Source of the DNA: VAZQ01 sp963785745 | GTDB lineage: Bacteria; Pseudomonadota; Alphaproteobacteria; Rhizobiales; Xanthobacteraceae | Assembly (NCBI GenBank): GCA_963785745.1 | Contig: CAWAWR010000031.1 | Location: 1-64,000, forward strand | Length of the DNA: 64,000 nucleotides | Direction: 5' to 3' | Part shown: one piece after another, positions 38,061 through 47,718 of the stretch | Layout: every line of letters begins with the position of its first letter | Numbering within the stretch: the stretch's first letter is position 1 | The notes under the pieces: generated by a model | What the model was told of the DNA's origin: nothing | The model's input: only the letters and a program-made list of their open reading frames with translations | Database searches by the model: none | Translations under genes and position numbers: made by a program

Positions 38061-38812
38061 GAACCGGTTTGTGCGATCAGTCCGCCAAACCGTCGTTCGC
38101 GACGGCGATATTCGGCGATGGCGCCTTCGAGCGTGGAGCGGTCGAAGTCGGGCCAGTAGGTCGGAACGAAGACGAGTTCGCTGTAGGCGGCCTGCCAGAG
38201 CAGAAAGTTCGAAAGCCGCTGCTCGCCGCTGGTGCGGATGATGAGATCGGGATCGGGCAAATCCGGCGCATCAAGGTGCGCGGTGATCGCGTCCGCGGTG
38301 ATCGCTTCCTTGGGGATGCGGCCTTCTGCGACCTGGGTGGCGAGGCGCTGCGCCGCGCGCGCAATTTCCTGGCGCGCACCGTAGTTGAAGGCGACCACCA
38401 ATGTGAGCTTGTCGTTGTTGAGCGTGAGCTCTTCGGCCTCTTCGAGGAGCGACCGGATGTCGGGCGAGAGATCGTCGCGCTCGCCGATCACCCGCACATG
38501 CACGCCATTCTGATTCAACTCTGCGAGATCGTTGCGGATGAAACGGCGGAGCAGTCCCATCAACTCGCGCACCTCGGCAGGCGGACGCGCCCAGTTCTCG
38601 GAGCTGAAGGAGAAGATCGTCAGGATCCCGATGCCGAGGTCGCCGGCGGCGCGCACCGTGCGCCGCAGCGCTTCCACACCGCGTCGGTGCCCCTCGCTGC
38701 GCGGCAGGCCGCGGGCCGAGGCCCACCGCCCATTGCCATCCATGATGATCGCGACGTGCCGTGGCACCGCGAACTCAGGAGTCCGGACATTCAGGGCCTC
38801 GGGCATCGACAT
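38057..38812 (-). CDS. uppS: Undecaprenyl (isoprenyl) diphosphate synthase
   Basis: UppS makes the lipid carrier for cell-wall and O-antigen sugars. The 251-residue cis-prenyltransferase shows HVAIIMDGNGRWASARGLPR with the catalytic Asp, then FSFSSENWARP and DLIIRTSGEQRLSNFLLWQ. Three starts are possible: TTG at 38827 and ATGs at 38812 and 38806. I prefer 38812 because GGTGGA precedes it. Confidence 0.95.
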   Translation of the reverse strand: MSMPEALNVRTPEFAVPRHVAIIMDGNGRWASARGLPRSEGHRRGVEALRRTVRAAGDLGIGILTIFSFSSENWARPPAEVRELMGLLRRFIRNDLAELNQNGVHVRVIGERDDLSPDIRSLLEEAEELTLNNDKLTLVVAFNYGARQEIARAAQRLATQVAEGRIPKEAITADAITAHLDAPDLPDPDLIIRTSGEQRLSNFLLWQAAYSELVFVPTYWPDFDRSTLEGAIAEYRRRERRFGGLIAQTGS

Positions 38813-38823
38813 TCCACCAATCC

Positions 38824-39387
38824 TCAAACGGTGAGGATTTCCTTTTCTTTTGCCGCGAGCATCTTGTCGATCTCGACAATGACGTCGTCGGTCACCTTTT
38901 GCACCTGTTCGGACGAGCGCTTGCCTTCGTCTTCGCTGATCTTGTGGTCTTTTTCGAGCTTCTTGAGCACGTCGAGACCATCGCGCCGCACGTGCCGCAC
39001 CGCAACCTTGGCGGCCTCGGCATATTTATGCGCAACCTTCACCAGGTCCTTGCGGCGATCTTCGTTCAACTCCGGAATGCGCAGGCGCAGCACCTGGCCA
39101 TCCGTCGACGGCGACAGCCCGAGATTGGACGCATGGATCGCCTTTTCCACGGCATGGACCATGGACTTGTCCCAAACCTGCACCGAAATCAGGCGCGGCT
39201 CCGGGACACTCACCGTGGCGACCTGATTGAGCGGCATGTGCGTGCCATAGGCTTCGACCTGGATCGGCTCGAGCAGATTGGCCGAAGCACGGCCGGTGCG
39301 CAGGCCGCCAAGCTCCTGCTTCAAAACCTGGATCGCGCCCTGCATGCGGCGCTTGAGCTCATTCATGTCATGTGTCGTGGTTGCCAT
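38824..39387 (-). CDS. frr: Ribosome recycling factor
   Basis: This 187-residue two-domain protein splits post-termination ribosomes together with EF-G. LRTGRASANLLEPIQVEAYG and the long-helix RIPELNEDRRKDLVKVAHKY (last 20 of that motif) are diagnostic. The ATG at 39387 has a clear AGGAGG site; the open frame extends 11 codons upstream without conservation. It lies between pyrH and uppS, the standard order. Confidence 0.96.
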   Translation of the reverse strand: MATTTHDMNELKRRMQGAIQVLKQELGGLRTGRASANLLEPIQVEAYGTHMPLNQVATVSVPEPRLISVQVWDKSMVHAVEKAIHASNLGLSPSTDGQVLRLRIPELNEDRRKDLVKVAHKYAEAAKVAVRHVRRDGLDVLKKLEKDHKISEDEGKRSSEQVQKVTDDVIVEIDKMLAAKEKEILTV

Positions 39388-39476
39388 GATGACCTCCTGT
39401 AAGCACGCGGTGGAAACCAAACGACCGCTTCGCCTGTCCTGTTCTGTCCGGCGCGGCCCGCCGGCGCTCTTTGTTC

Positions 39477-40193
39477 CTAGGAGTTGACGACCGTAGCGCG
39501 TCCCTGACCGCGCAGAACCTTCTCGACCGCCCGCGACTCTCGGATCGAGAACACGATGATAGGCATCCGGTTCTCGCGGGCAAGCGCGAAGGCGGTCGCG
39601 TCCATGACCTTCAGATCACGTTCGATCGCCTCCTGATGGGTCAGGCGCTCATAACGGACGGCCTTTGCGTTCTTCTTGGGGTCGGCACTGTAGATGCCGT
39701 CCACGTCGGTGGCCTTCAGCACCGCCTCGGCGCCGATTTCTGCCGCCCGCAGCACCGCGGTGGTGTCGGTCGTGAAGAACGGATTGCCGGTGCCGCCGGC
39801 GAGCAGCACCATCCGCTTCTTCTCGAGGTGCCGCAGCGCGCGTCGCCGTTCGTAGGTTTCGCAAATCTCCGGCATCGTCACCGCCGACATGGTCCGCGCC
39901 GCGCCGCCGGCCGCCTCGATGGCGGCTTCGAGCGCGAGCGCGTTCATGACCGTGGCGAGTATTCCCATGAGGTCGCCGGTCAGCCGCGGGATGCCCTTCT
40001 CGGAGACCTGAACGCCGCGAAAAATATTGCCGCCGCCGACCACGATTCCGATGCTGACGCCCAGCGCCTGGGTGGCGACGAGATCGTCGGCGATGCGCTT
40101 GAGAGTCGGCTGGTGGATGCCGGCGCCGTCCGTGCCCGCCAAGGCCTCACCGGAGACCTTGACGACCACGCGTCGGTAAATCGGCTTAGCCAT
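39477..40193 (-). CDS. pyrH: Uridylate kinase
   Basis: PyrH phosphorylates UMP to UDP and is hexameric in bacteria. The 238-residue amino-acid-kinase-fold protein has VVVKVSGEALAGTDGAGI, IVVGGGNIFRGVQVSEKG, MGILATVMNALALEAAIE and LLAGGTGNPFFTTDTTAVLR. It lies 56 bases after tsf and 89 before frr, in the usual rpsB-tsf-pyrH-frr order. Confidence 0.96.
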   Translation of the reverse strand: MAKPIYRRVVVKVSGEALAGTDGAGIHQPTLKRIADDLVATQALGVSIGIVVGGGNIFRGVQVSEKGIPRLTGDLMGILATVMNALALEAAIEAAGGAARTMSAVTMPEICETYERRRALRHLEKKRMVLLAGGTGNPFFTTDTTAVLRAAEIGAEAVLKATDVDGIYSADPKKNAKAVRYERLTHQEAIERDLKVMDATAFALARENRMPIIVFSIRESRAVEKVLRGQGRATVVNS

Positions 40194-40249
40194 GGCGTGT
40201 CCGCCCTGCCCGTTTGCGGCTGCCCCTTTGGGGCAGCCGGCGTCGTCGC

Positions 40250-41170
40250 TCAGCCCTTCGCCGTTGCCGCTACTTCGGCAGCGAAATCGGATTCCGCACG
40301 CTCGATACCTTCGCCGCGGTCAAATCGCACAAAACCGGTGACCTTGATCGGCGCACCGACTTTGCTCTCGGCTTCCTTCAACGCCTGCGCCACGCTCTTC
40401 TTGTCGTCGTGGATAAACGGCTGATCGAGCAGGCAAACTTCCTTGTAGAAGGTCTTGAGCCCTGATTCGACGATCTTGTCGACGACATTCGCGGGTTTTC
40501 CCTGCGCCTTGGCTTTGTCGGCGAGCACGTCCTTCTCCCGGCGCACCGCGGCGGGATCGAGGCCGGAGGGATCGATGGCCTGCGGATTGGAGGCGGCGAC
40601 ATGCATGGCGACCTGACGGCCGATGCGCGCCAGTTCGTCGGCATTGCCGGTCGACTCCAGCGCGACGATGACGCTCATCTTGCCGAGGCCGTCGATCACG
40701 GCGCCGTGCACGTAGCTCGCGACGACACCCTGCCCGACAGACAATGATGCGGCCCGCCGCAACGTCATGTTCTCGCCGATCTTGGCGACCGTATCGGCGA
40801 TCGCATCGGCGATCGTGATGGCGCCGACCTTGGCGGCCTTGATTGCTTCGACATCGGGGCCGACGTCGAGCGCGACGTCCGCGGTCATCCGCACCAGACC
40901 CTGGAACAGATCGTTGCGCGCGACAAAGTCGGTCTCGGAATTGACCTCGACGACGACGCCTTTCTTGCCCTTGATGGCTGCGCCGGTCAGACCTTCAGCC
41001 GCGACGCGGCCGGCTTTCTTGGCCGCCTTCGACAGGCCTTTCTTGCGCAGCCAGTCGACGGCCGCTTCCATGTTGCCGTCGTTCTCGCCGAGCGCGGCCT
41101 TGCAATCCATCATGCCCGCGCCGGTTGCCTCGCGCAGCTCCTTGACCATTTGTGCGGAGATGTTGGCCAT
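40250..41170 (-). CDS. tsf: Elongation factor Ts
   Basis: EF-Ts recharges EF-Tu with GTP. In its 306 residues the TDVGN-like catalytic region appears as VKELREATGAGMMDCKAALG. EVNSETDFVARNDLF, and SYVHGAVIDGLGKMSVIVAL from the C-terminal domain, are also present. I chose the ATG at 41170 from the family start ANISAQMVKELR; the open frame runs far upstream into the gap after rpsB. Confidence 0.96.
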   Translation of the reverse strand: MANISAQMVKELREATGAGMMDCKAALGENDGNMEAAVDWLRKKGLSKAAKKAGRVAAEGLTGAAIKGKKGVVVEVNSETDFVARNDLFQGLVRMTADVALDVGPDVEAIKAAKVGAITIADAIADTVAKIGENMTLRRAASLSVGQGVVASYVHGAVIDGLGKMSVIVALESTGNADELARIGRQVAMHVAASNPQAIDPSGLDPAAVRREKDVLADKAKAQGKPANVVDKIVESGLKTFYKEVCLLDQPFIHDDKKSVAQALKEAESKVGAPIKVTGFVRFDRGEGIERAESDFAAEVAATAKG

Positions 41171-41276
41171 CGAGGTTGTCCTCTTGTTCCGTGCGGCCGG
41201 GCTTGAGCCCGGCCAGTCATTTGATTTGAAGGTGCCGGCGGTGACGCCGCAAAGGCGCTCGCAGGCGCGCCGAAGC

Positions 41277-42278
41277 TTATCCTTCGGCTTCGGCGGTGAG
41301 TTCCTTCGACTTCGCGATCCAGCCGTCCACGCGGCCCGGCAATCCCGCCTCTTCGCCGATCTTGTGCGCGGCGTCGGGGCCAAGCCCGGCAATCTGCCAG
41401 TAATGGAAAATGCCGAGGTCGTTGAGCTTCTTCTCGATCGCGGGCGAGATGTGCCCGAGCTTCTTGAGATCGTCGGCAACGCCGCGCGGTCCCGACAGGA
41501 CTTCGTAACCGGGACCTTCGGCCACCGCCGGCACCTCCTCGGCGATCGGCTGTGCCGCCGCGCCGACGTCAACACCGCGTTCGCCCTGGCCGCGCGCGAT
41601 ACCGTCGATCGCGGCCTTGGCAATCAGATCGCAATAGAGCGAAATCGCGCGGCTCGCGTCGTCGTTGCCGGGGACGACAAAGGTGATGCCGTCGGGGTCG
41701 CAATTGGTGTCGACGATCGCCGCCACCGGAACGTTGAGGCGGCGCGCCTCTTTGATCGCGATGTCTTCCTTGTTCGTGTCGATGACGAACACGAGGTCGG
41801 GCAATCCGCCCATGTCCTTGATGCCGCCAAGCGCGCGGTCGAGCTTGTCGCGCTCACGCTGCAGATCGAGGCGCTCTTTCTTGGTGTAGCCGCCGGCTTC
41901 GTTCGACGCGAGCATCTCGTCGAGCTTGCGCAGCCGCGAAATCGAGCCCGAGATCGTCTTCCAGTTGGTCAGCGTGCCGCCGAGCCAGCGCGAATTGACG
42001 TAATACTGCGCGCATTTCTTCGCCGCCTCGGCGACGGGATCCTGCGCCTGCCGCTTGGTGCCGACGAACAGGATACGGCCGCCATTGGCGACGGTGTCGC
42101 TGACGGCCTGCAGCGCCCGGTGCAGCATCGGCACCGACTGTGCAAGATCGACGATATGGATGTTGTTGCGGGTGCCGAAGATGTACGAAGCCATCTTCGG
42201 ATTCCAACGGTGGGCCTGATGGCCGAAGTGCACGCCAGCTTCCAAGAGCTGGCGCATAGAGAAGTCAGGAAGCGCCAT
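41277..42278 (-). CDS. rpsB: 30S ribosomal protein S2
   Basis: S2 joins the small subunit late in assembly. The protein is 333 residues, with LLEAGVHFGHQAHRWNPKMA, SRWLGGTLTNWKTI and FVIDTNKEDIAIKEARRL. It carries a roughly 90-residue C-terminal extension (LKKLGHISPAIEKKLNDLG, GRVDGWIAKSKELTAE) known from Alphaproteobacteria, with a helix-hairpin-helix look. The ATG at 42278 has CCGGAGA at good spacing; one six bases upstream is too close to it. It leads the rpsB-to-lpxB run, and its promoter should lie in the 225-base gap to 42503. Confidence 0.96.
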   Translation of the reverse strand: MALPDFSMRQLLEAGVHFGHQAHRWNPKMASYIFGTRNNIHIVDLAQSVPMLHRALQAVSDTVANGGRILFVGTKRQAQDPVAEAAKKCAQYYVNSRWLGGTLTNWKTISGSISRLRKLDEMLASNEAGGYTKKERLDLQRERDKLDRALGGIKDMGGLPDLVFVIDTNKEDIAIKEARRLNVPVAAIVDTNCDPDGITFVVPGNDDASRAISLYCDLIAKAAIDGIARGQGERGVDVGAAAQPIAEEVPAVAEGPGYEVLSGPRGVADDLKKLGHISPAIEKKLNDLGIFHYWQIAGLGPDAAHKIGEEAGLPGRVDGWIAKSKELTAEAEG

Positions 42279-42503
42279 GGTCATTCTCCGGTTGATCCGC
42301 CGCGGACCAGTGAGCTCTCCCGAGGATTCGGACGAGCCACCGGACGGCACGAAGCCAAGGTCCGCGTGTGAGATGGCGGCTATATAAGGGCGTGCCCCCT
42401 TGGAAGCAAGCGAAATGGCCGGAAAACGCGCGTTTGGGCCGCATTCCCGGCCGCGTCCAAATCCCGTAGCCTGCCCCTCATAACGGCAATAACGGAGGAA
42501 CGA

Positions 42504-43470
42504 ATGCTTCGCAGGACCTGTCTGGCCGTCCTCGGCCTTGGCCTTCTGGTCACCCCTGCGACAGCGCAAGGCGACTACCCCAGCCGGACCGTCCGGATCA
42601 TCGTTCCCGCCACCCCCGGCGGCGGCAGCGACACCTTCGCGCGTCTGGTCGCCCAGCACCTCGCCAAGGAGCTTAGCCAGCAATTCGTGGTCGAGAACCG
42701 GCCCGGCGGCGGCACCCTGCCCGCCATGGAGTTCGTCCACAGCCTGCCGGCGGACGGCTACACGCTCTACCTGTCGCCTTCCACCACAACCTCAATGCAT
42801 CTCGTCCGCAAGTCGATGCCCTGGGACATCCGCAAGGCGTTCACCGGCCTGACCCAGCTCGCCGTCGTGCCGCAGTGGCTGGTGATCAATCCGAAAGTGC
42901 CGGCCACCACGGTCAAGGAATTCATCGCGTTGGCAAAACGCGACCCGAGTAAGCTTACTTACGGTTCCGCCGGACCCGGCACCGCTCCGCACATGGCCAT
43001 GGAGCTGTTCAATCTGATGGCCGGCATCAAGATCCAGCACGTCCCCTATCGCGGCGTGTCGCAGTCGGTGACCGATATCCTTGGCGGCAGCATCTCCGGG
43101 ATGATGCTCAACCTGGTGACGGCCAAGCCGCATGTCGAGGCCGGCCAGCTTCGCATGCTTGGCATCTCGAGCTCCAAGCGCTCAAGCGCGATGCCGGACG
43201 TCCCGACCATCGCCGAAGTCGGCGTCCCCGACTATGAAGCGCTGCAGTGGTTCGGGCTGATGGCGCAAAGCCGGCACGCCGCCCGAGATCCTCAACCGGC
43301 TGCAGAAATTGATCGCCGGCGGAATGCGATCCCCCGAGATGCAGGAACGGCTGAAGACCGAAGGCGCCGACGCGGTGGTGAATACGCCCGACGAATTCCA
43401 GAAGCTGATCGCCGTCGAGATCGATCGCTGGAGCAAGCTCGCGAAGGCGATCAACCTGCAGCCTGAATAG
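42504..43470 (+). CDS. Bug/TctC-family solute-binding receptor (one frame break)
   Basis: A Sec signal ending TPATAQ precedes a typical Bug receptor (YPSRTVRIIVPATPGGGSD, VVENRPGGGT, HVPYRGVSQSVTDILGG, MPDVPTIAEVGVPDYEALQ). An extra base near 43266 breaks the frame. After removal the C-terminus reads KAGTPPEILNRLQKLIAGG through to the TAG at 43468-43470, giving about 321 residues. Such receptors bind carboxylates, aromatic acids or amides; no TctAB permease is adjacent. It is divergent from rpsB and convergent with the next receptor gene, so it is transcribed alone. Confidence 0.85.
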
Positions 43471-43473
43471 ACT

Positions 43474-44514
43474 TCAGTTCGCCGTGAAGATCGCCTGCGC
43501 GCGGCTGATGACGTTGGCCGGCGAGCGGTAGAGCCGCTCCACCATCGACTGGACCTCCTCGCCGCTGACGAATTCCAGCTCGAGACCGATCTTCGCGCCC
43601 TCGGCGACGAATTGCGGATCGCGCATGGTGTCGGCGAGCGCTTTGCGCAGCACGTCCACCACGCGCGGATCGATACCGGGCGGCGCCACCACCGGCCGGC
43701 CCATGGACTGCCGCGAGAAGATCATCTCCAGCACCTGACGATCTTCGGGATTTTTCACGAAATCGGTCACCAGCGGGACGTCGGGCAATTCCTTGTGCTT
43801 GCCGAGCGCGAGCTGGAGGATGATCTTGAGCGAACCGTCGTCGAGCTGTGCCTTGTTGCCCGACTTAGCAACACCCCACGAATAGCCGACGACGCCGTCG
43901 AGCTCGCCGCGCTCGACGGCGAGCATGATCTCCTGCGTGCCGGGATAGCCGGAGATCGGCTTGAGCTTGGTGCCGATGAGCGCATTGAGCGCCGCGGTGA
44001 AGGCATGCTGATCGCCGCCGATGCCGGTCGAGCCGACCTGCAGGCTCACGCCTTTCATCGCTTCGCTCAGCGTTTTGACCGGGCTCGGTTGCCGGATGAA
44101 GAAACCGGAGACCTCGTTGTTCATGCTGCCGAGCCACGCGAATTTCGCGGAATCGAATTTGGCCTGCGATGCAGCGCCGCCGAGCAGCGGCTCCATGGCG
44201 ACACCGCGGCCGACCAGCGCGATCTCGGTGCCGTCACGCGGCGCGGCGTTGAAGATGTAGTTGGCGAGGTTGAGCGAACCGGCGCCCGGCCGGTTCTGCG
44301 GGACGATCGCCGGGTTGCCGGGAAGGTATCTGCCGAGGTGCCGCGCCAGGAGCCGGCCGTAGGTGTCGTAGCCGAAACCGGTCGGCGAATAGCCGATCGA
44401 GATCTTGAGCTGCTTGCCCGCGAAACTGACCGGGGCCGTCTCCGGCCGCGCCGCCGAAGCCGCCGCGCAAATCATCGCCGCGCACAGGAGAGCCTTGGTC
44501 AGGACACGCCGCAC
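43474..44514 (-). CDS. Divergent Bug/TctC-like periplasmic substrate-binding protein
   Basis: This 346-residue exported protein (signal ending ASAARPETA) follows the Bug layout more loosely. It has LKISIGYSPTGFGYDTYGRL in place of the usual IVPxxPGG, then IVPQNRPGAGSLNLANYIFN and MERLYRSPANVI-type ends. The subgroup is common in Bradyrhizobium-like genomes. It follows the cysteine hydrolase gene by six bases, so uptake of that enzyme's substrate is a reasonable inference. The ligand is unknown. Confidence 0.8.
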   Translation of the reverse strand: MRRVLTKALLCAAMICAAASAARPETAPVSFAGKQLKISIGYSPTGFGYDTYGRLLARHLGRYLPGNPAIVPQNRPGAGSLNLANYIFNAAPRDGTEIALVGRGVAMEPLLGGAASQAKFDSAKFAWLGSMNNEVSGFFIRQPSPVKTLSEAMKGVSLQVGSTGIGGDQHAFTAALNALIGTKLKPISGYPGTQEIMLAVERGELDGVVGYSWGVAKSGNKAQLDDGSLKIILQLALGKHKELPDVPLVTDFVKNPEDRQVLEMIFSRQSMGRPVVAPPGIDPRVVDVLRKALADTMRDPQFVAEGAKIGLELEFVSGEEVQSMVERLYRSPANVISRAQAIFTAN

Positions 44515-44520
44515 GGCGGA

Positions 44521-45235
44521 TCACTCCGCCGCGCGCGCCATGTGCATGCCATCGAGGTGGGCGACCACCTCGTCGAGATGCATCACGTCGACGTATTTGT
44601 GATGCAGGTCGAACAGATTGACCTTGTGGGTCAGCTCGGCGCGGTCGTAGGTGCATTCCTCCACCACGGTGACGTGGAAGCCGCTCGAATGGGCGTCGAC
44701 CGCGCTCGCGCGCACGCAGCCCGACGTGCTCTCGCCGCAGATGATCGAGACTCGACACATCGAGGATCGTCAGATGCGAGATCAGCGGCGTTCCCTGGAA
44801 CACGCTGGCGCGCTGCTTGCGGATCACGATGTCGTTCGGCTCGACCGGGAACTCATGATAGATCTCGAACGCATCCGGCGTCGGCGTCGGCCGCGAGCTC
44901 TTGGTCGACACCGCGCCGCGCGGGCGATTGTTGGGCCGCGTCTCCTGCGTACAGAAGAAGATCGGGATGCCGGCGCGGCGGGCAGCGGCAAACAGCTGCT
45001 TGGTCGGCGCGATCGCCTGATGCGCAAAGATCCCGCAGGTGTTGGGATAGCGCTCATTGATCTCGACCGGCGGCAGCGGCCCGCCGCGATAGACGAGGTC
45101 GTAGAGATCGATCGCCAAGAGCGCGGGACGCGGCCCGACGAAGGTCTCGCGGCGCCAGCCTTTGTAGAGTTCGAGGTCGGATGCCGGGATGACGTCCTTC
45201 CAGCAGTGGTCGTTGAATTTTTCGATCGAGGCCAT
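44521..45235 (-). CDS. Isochorismatase-like cysteine hydrolase (one frame break)
   Basis: The fold matches the isochorismatase/N-carbamoylsarcosine amidase superfamily. The catalytic Asp is in ALLAIDLYDLVY and the nucleophile Cys in CGESTSGCVRASAVDA. The frame is broken near 44755 by one extra base; the corrected protein has about 237 residues and ends DEVVAHLDGMHMARAAE. The closest theme is amidohydrolases that release ammonia from N-carbamoyl or nicotinamide-like compounds. It is followed by the substrate-binding protein and preceded by the NHL protein 55 bases away. Substrate is not known. Confidence 0.8.
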
Positions 45236-45290
45236 GCCCGTCTCCGTTTTCGTTTCTGCCTGTGCGGCCGGCTGATCTTGAAACGATAGC

Positions 45291-46409
45291 CTAGTTTGCC
45301 GTGTCCAGCCTGCGGAATTTTTGTACGCGCTGCCCGGTATTTACCTCGGCGGTGTAGATATTGCCCTGGCGGTCCACGGTGATGTTGTGGACGGCGACGA
45401 ACTGGCCCGCCTGCCGTCCGATGCGCCCGAAATGCCCGAGCACCTGGAGCGTCTTTCTCTCGACGATGCGGATTTCCCCGTTCGAGCCGTCCACCATGTA
45501 GATGAAGCGCTGCTCCGCGTCGGGCGAGAACGCGATCTCATACACGGTGCCGTTGAGCCTGGTCTGCCGCTCGAAGAAATGCTCGGACACGAAGGTCCCG
45601 TCCTTGCGGAAAATCTGGAGCCGATTGTTGGTGCGGTCGCAGACATAGACGAGGCCATCGTTGGCGATGCGAATGCAATGCACCGGATTGCCGAATTGCT
45701 GCGACGGCGCGGCCGCCGGATCGTAGGGCGGCGTCTTGGCATCATTCGGCTTGTTGCCGTAGGCGCCCCAGTGGCGCTTGTAGGCCCCGGTTTCGGAATC
45801 GAACACGACCACCCGGCGGTTGCCGTAGCCATCCGCCGCATAGACCTCCTTCGCCGCGGTATCGACCGCGATGTCGGCCGGTGAACCGAGCCGTTCCGTC
45901 GAATTGCTGTCGGGACCCTGGATCGGCTTGCCGATCTGCAGGACGAACTTGCCGTCCATCGTGAACTTGAGGAGCTGGCCGTCGGTCTTGTCGTTACCGG
46001 CAATCCAGACGAACTCGTTGCCGTCGATATGAATGCCGTGCTCGCTCTTGGGCCATTGATAGCCCTCACCCCGTCCACCCCAGTGGCGGATGAGATTGCC
46101 GGCCGCATCGAACACCAGCACCGGCGGCGCGGCAGCGCAGCATTTCGCGATCGGCGGCTTCTGTTCGGAGGCGCGTTCGCGCGGCGTGAGCAATTCCGGG
46201 CGATGGAGAACCCAGATCCGATCCTGCCGGTCGGTCGCAATCCCGGAAACCTGGCCGAGCAGCCAATTATTCGGCAAGGCTTTCGGCCAGAACGGCTCGA
46301 CCTGGAACTGCGGCGTCGGCGATTTGCCGCCGCCCGCATCCTGCGCCTGCGCCGGATGCACGACCACCAATGTTGCGGCTACGTTGAGCCAAAGGGTCAT
46401 CGCCCTCAT
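45291..46409 (-). CDS. Secreted NHL-repeat beta-propeller protein
   Basis: The 372-residue protein has a signal peptide (MTLWLNVAATLVVVHPAQAQ) and NHL-type blades, for example GSPADIAVDTAAKEVYAADG, NPVHCIRIANDGLVYVCDR and AVHNITVDRQGNIYTAEV. This resembles the lyase domain of peptidylglycine amidating enzymes and related six-blade propellers, but catalytic function is not assured. The ATG at 46409 has GGGAGGAAA upstream. It lies 32 bases after the flavin monooxygenase gene, in the same direction. Confidence 0.8.
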   Translation of the reverse strand: MRAMTLWLNVAATLVVVHPAQAQDAGGGKSPTPQFQVEPFWPKALPNNWLLGQVSGIATDRQDRIWVLHRPELLTPRERASEQKPPIAKCCAAAPPVLVFDAAGNLIRHWGGRGEGYQWPKSEHGIHIDGNEFVWIAGNDKTDGQLLKFTMDGKFVLQIGKPIQGPDSNSTERLGSPADIAVDTAAKEVYAADGYGNRRVVVFDSETGAYKRHWGAYGNKPNDAKTPPYDPAAAPSQQFGNPVHCIRIANDGLVYVCDRTNNRLQIFRKDGTFVSEHFFERQTRLNGTVYEIAFSPDAEQRFIYMVDGSNGEIRIVERKTLQVLGHFGRIGRQAGQFVAVHNITVDRQGNIYTAEVNTGQRVQKFRRLDTAN

Positions 46410-46441
46410 CGTTTCCTCCCGAGCTTGTTGCAGATTGCTGT

Positions 46442-47633
46442 CTATGCCGGCTGAACCTCCGGTTGCTTGGTCACGTCGTGCGTGAAGATCCAGGTCCGGT
46501 CCAGGAACGGCGGCGGCGGGACCTTGCGATTGTTGGCGAACTGCTGGCGCGATTGCAGCGTGACACGCGCCGTGCGCGGCTGCCGCTCGGCGACATAGCC
46601 TTTCAGCGCGGCGTGGATATCGTCGCGATGGCGGTCGAGATTGCGCCCGAGCACGTAGCCGTCCTCGATCGCCATGTTGCCGCCCTGCGCCAGCGTGGGC
46701 ATGGTCGGATGCGCGGCGTCGCCGAGCAGCGTCACGCGGCCCCTGGTCCATTGCGGGATCGGATCGCGGTCGTAGATGCCCCACTTGTAGACGTGCTGGA
46801 CGTTGCGGAACATGTCGAGCAGCGCTTCGTTCCAGCCGTCATAGGCGGCGAGCAATTCCTCCTGCGAGCTCGGCGCCGACCAGGAACTCGTCGACCCACT
46901 GGTCGGTGACATGGCCGGCAAAGATGTTGAGCACCGATCCGTCGCCGATCGGGTAGCAGATGACGTGGCCGTTCGGCCCGATCCAGCCGTGGTAGTCGCC
47001 GTGCGGAAGCTCGACCGACAGTCCCGGCCCGATCCGGGTCGGCACCCGCTCCATCGGCACCATGCAGCGCCAGCACATCTGTTCGGTGAAGCGCGGATTG
47101 TCGGCGCCGAACAATTGCGCGCGGATGGCGGAACGGATGCCGTCGGCGCCAATCACCGCGTCGGCCTCGACTTCGCGGCCGTCGGCAAAACGTGCCACCG
47201 CGCCGTGATCGGTCGATGTCGCGCCGACGCAATTGGCGTTGAGATGAACCACGCCGTCGGGCAGAGCGTCCCGCAACAGGCCGTGCAAATGGGCGCGGTG
47301 CAATGTCGTGTAAGGTGCGCCGTATTCCTGCTCCGCCGTCGCTTTCAGCGGCGTGCGATGCCGCAGGCTCGCGTCATCCCATTTGATCGAGACCTGGTTC
47401 ACCGGCTGGAAGGCGATCCTGTCGTATTTGTCCCAGAGCCCGAGCGCGCGGATCACCTTGACGCCGTTGGGGCCGACCTGAAGCCCTGCCCCGACCTCTT
47501 CGAGCTTGGCGGAACGCTCGTAGACCTCGACCTCAAAGCCGCGCTGGTGCAGCGCAACGGCGGCGGTCAGCCCGCCGATGCCCCCGCCCACGATGACCAC
47601 GCGGAATGGACGGTCTTTTACGACCTTTTGCAT
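46442..47633 (-). CDS. FAD-dependent aromatic monooxygenase, salicylate/6-hydroxynicotinate hydroxylase type (one frame break)
   Basis: The single-component flavin hydroxylase shows the three class A signatures: VVIVGGGIGGLTAAVALHQR (FAD), the DG motif GADGIRSAIR, and RVTLLGDAAHPTMPTLAQGG (the GD motif). The frame breaks near 46877 by one extra base, between DEFLVG and SSQEELLAAYDGWNEAL; corrected length is about 396 residues. Relatives hydroxylate salicylate or hydroxynicotinate with NAD(P)H and O2. Together with the hydrolase and binding proteins downstream it suggests use of an aromatic or N-heterocyclic acid; this is inference. Confidence 0.83.
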
Positions 47634-47718
47634 GCGATAGGCGTAGCGCCGAGCTGCAACGCTGTAAAGTTGGCTGCCCGCATGACGGCGATGACGGCAC
47701 CGCACGCGTAACTTTGCG

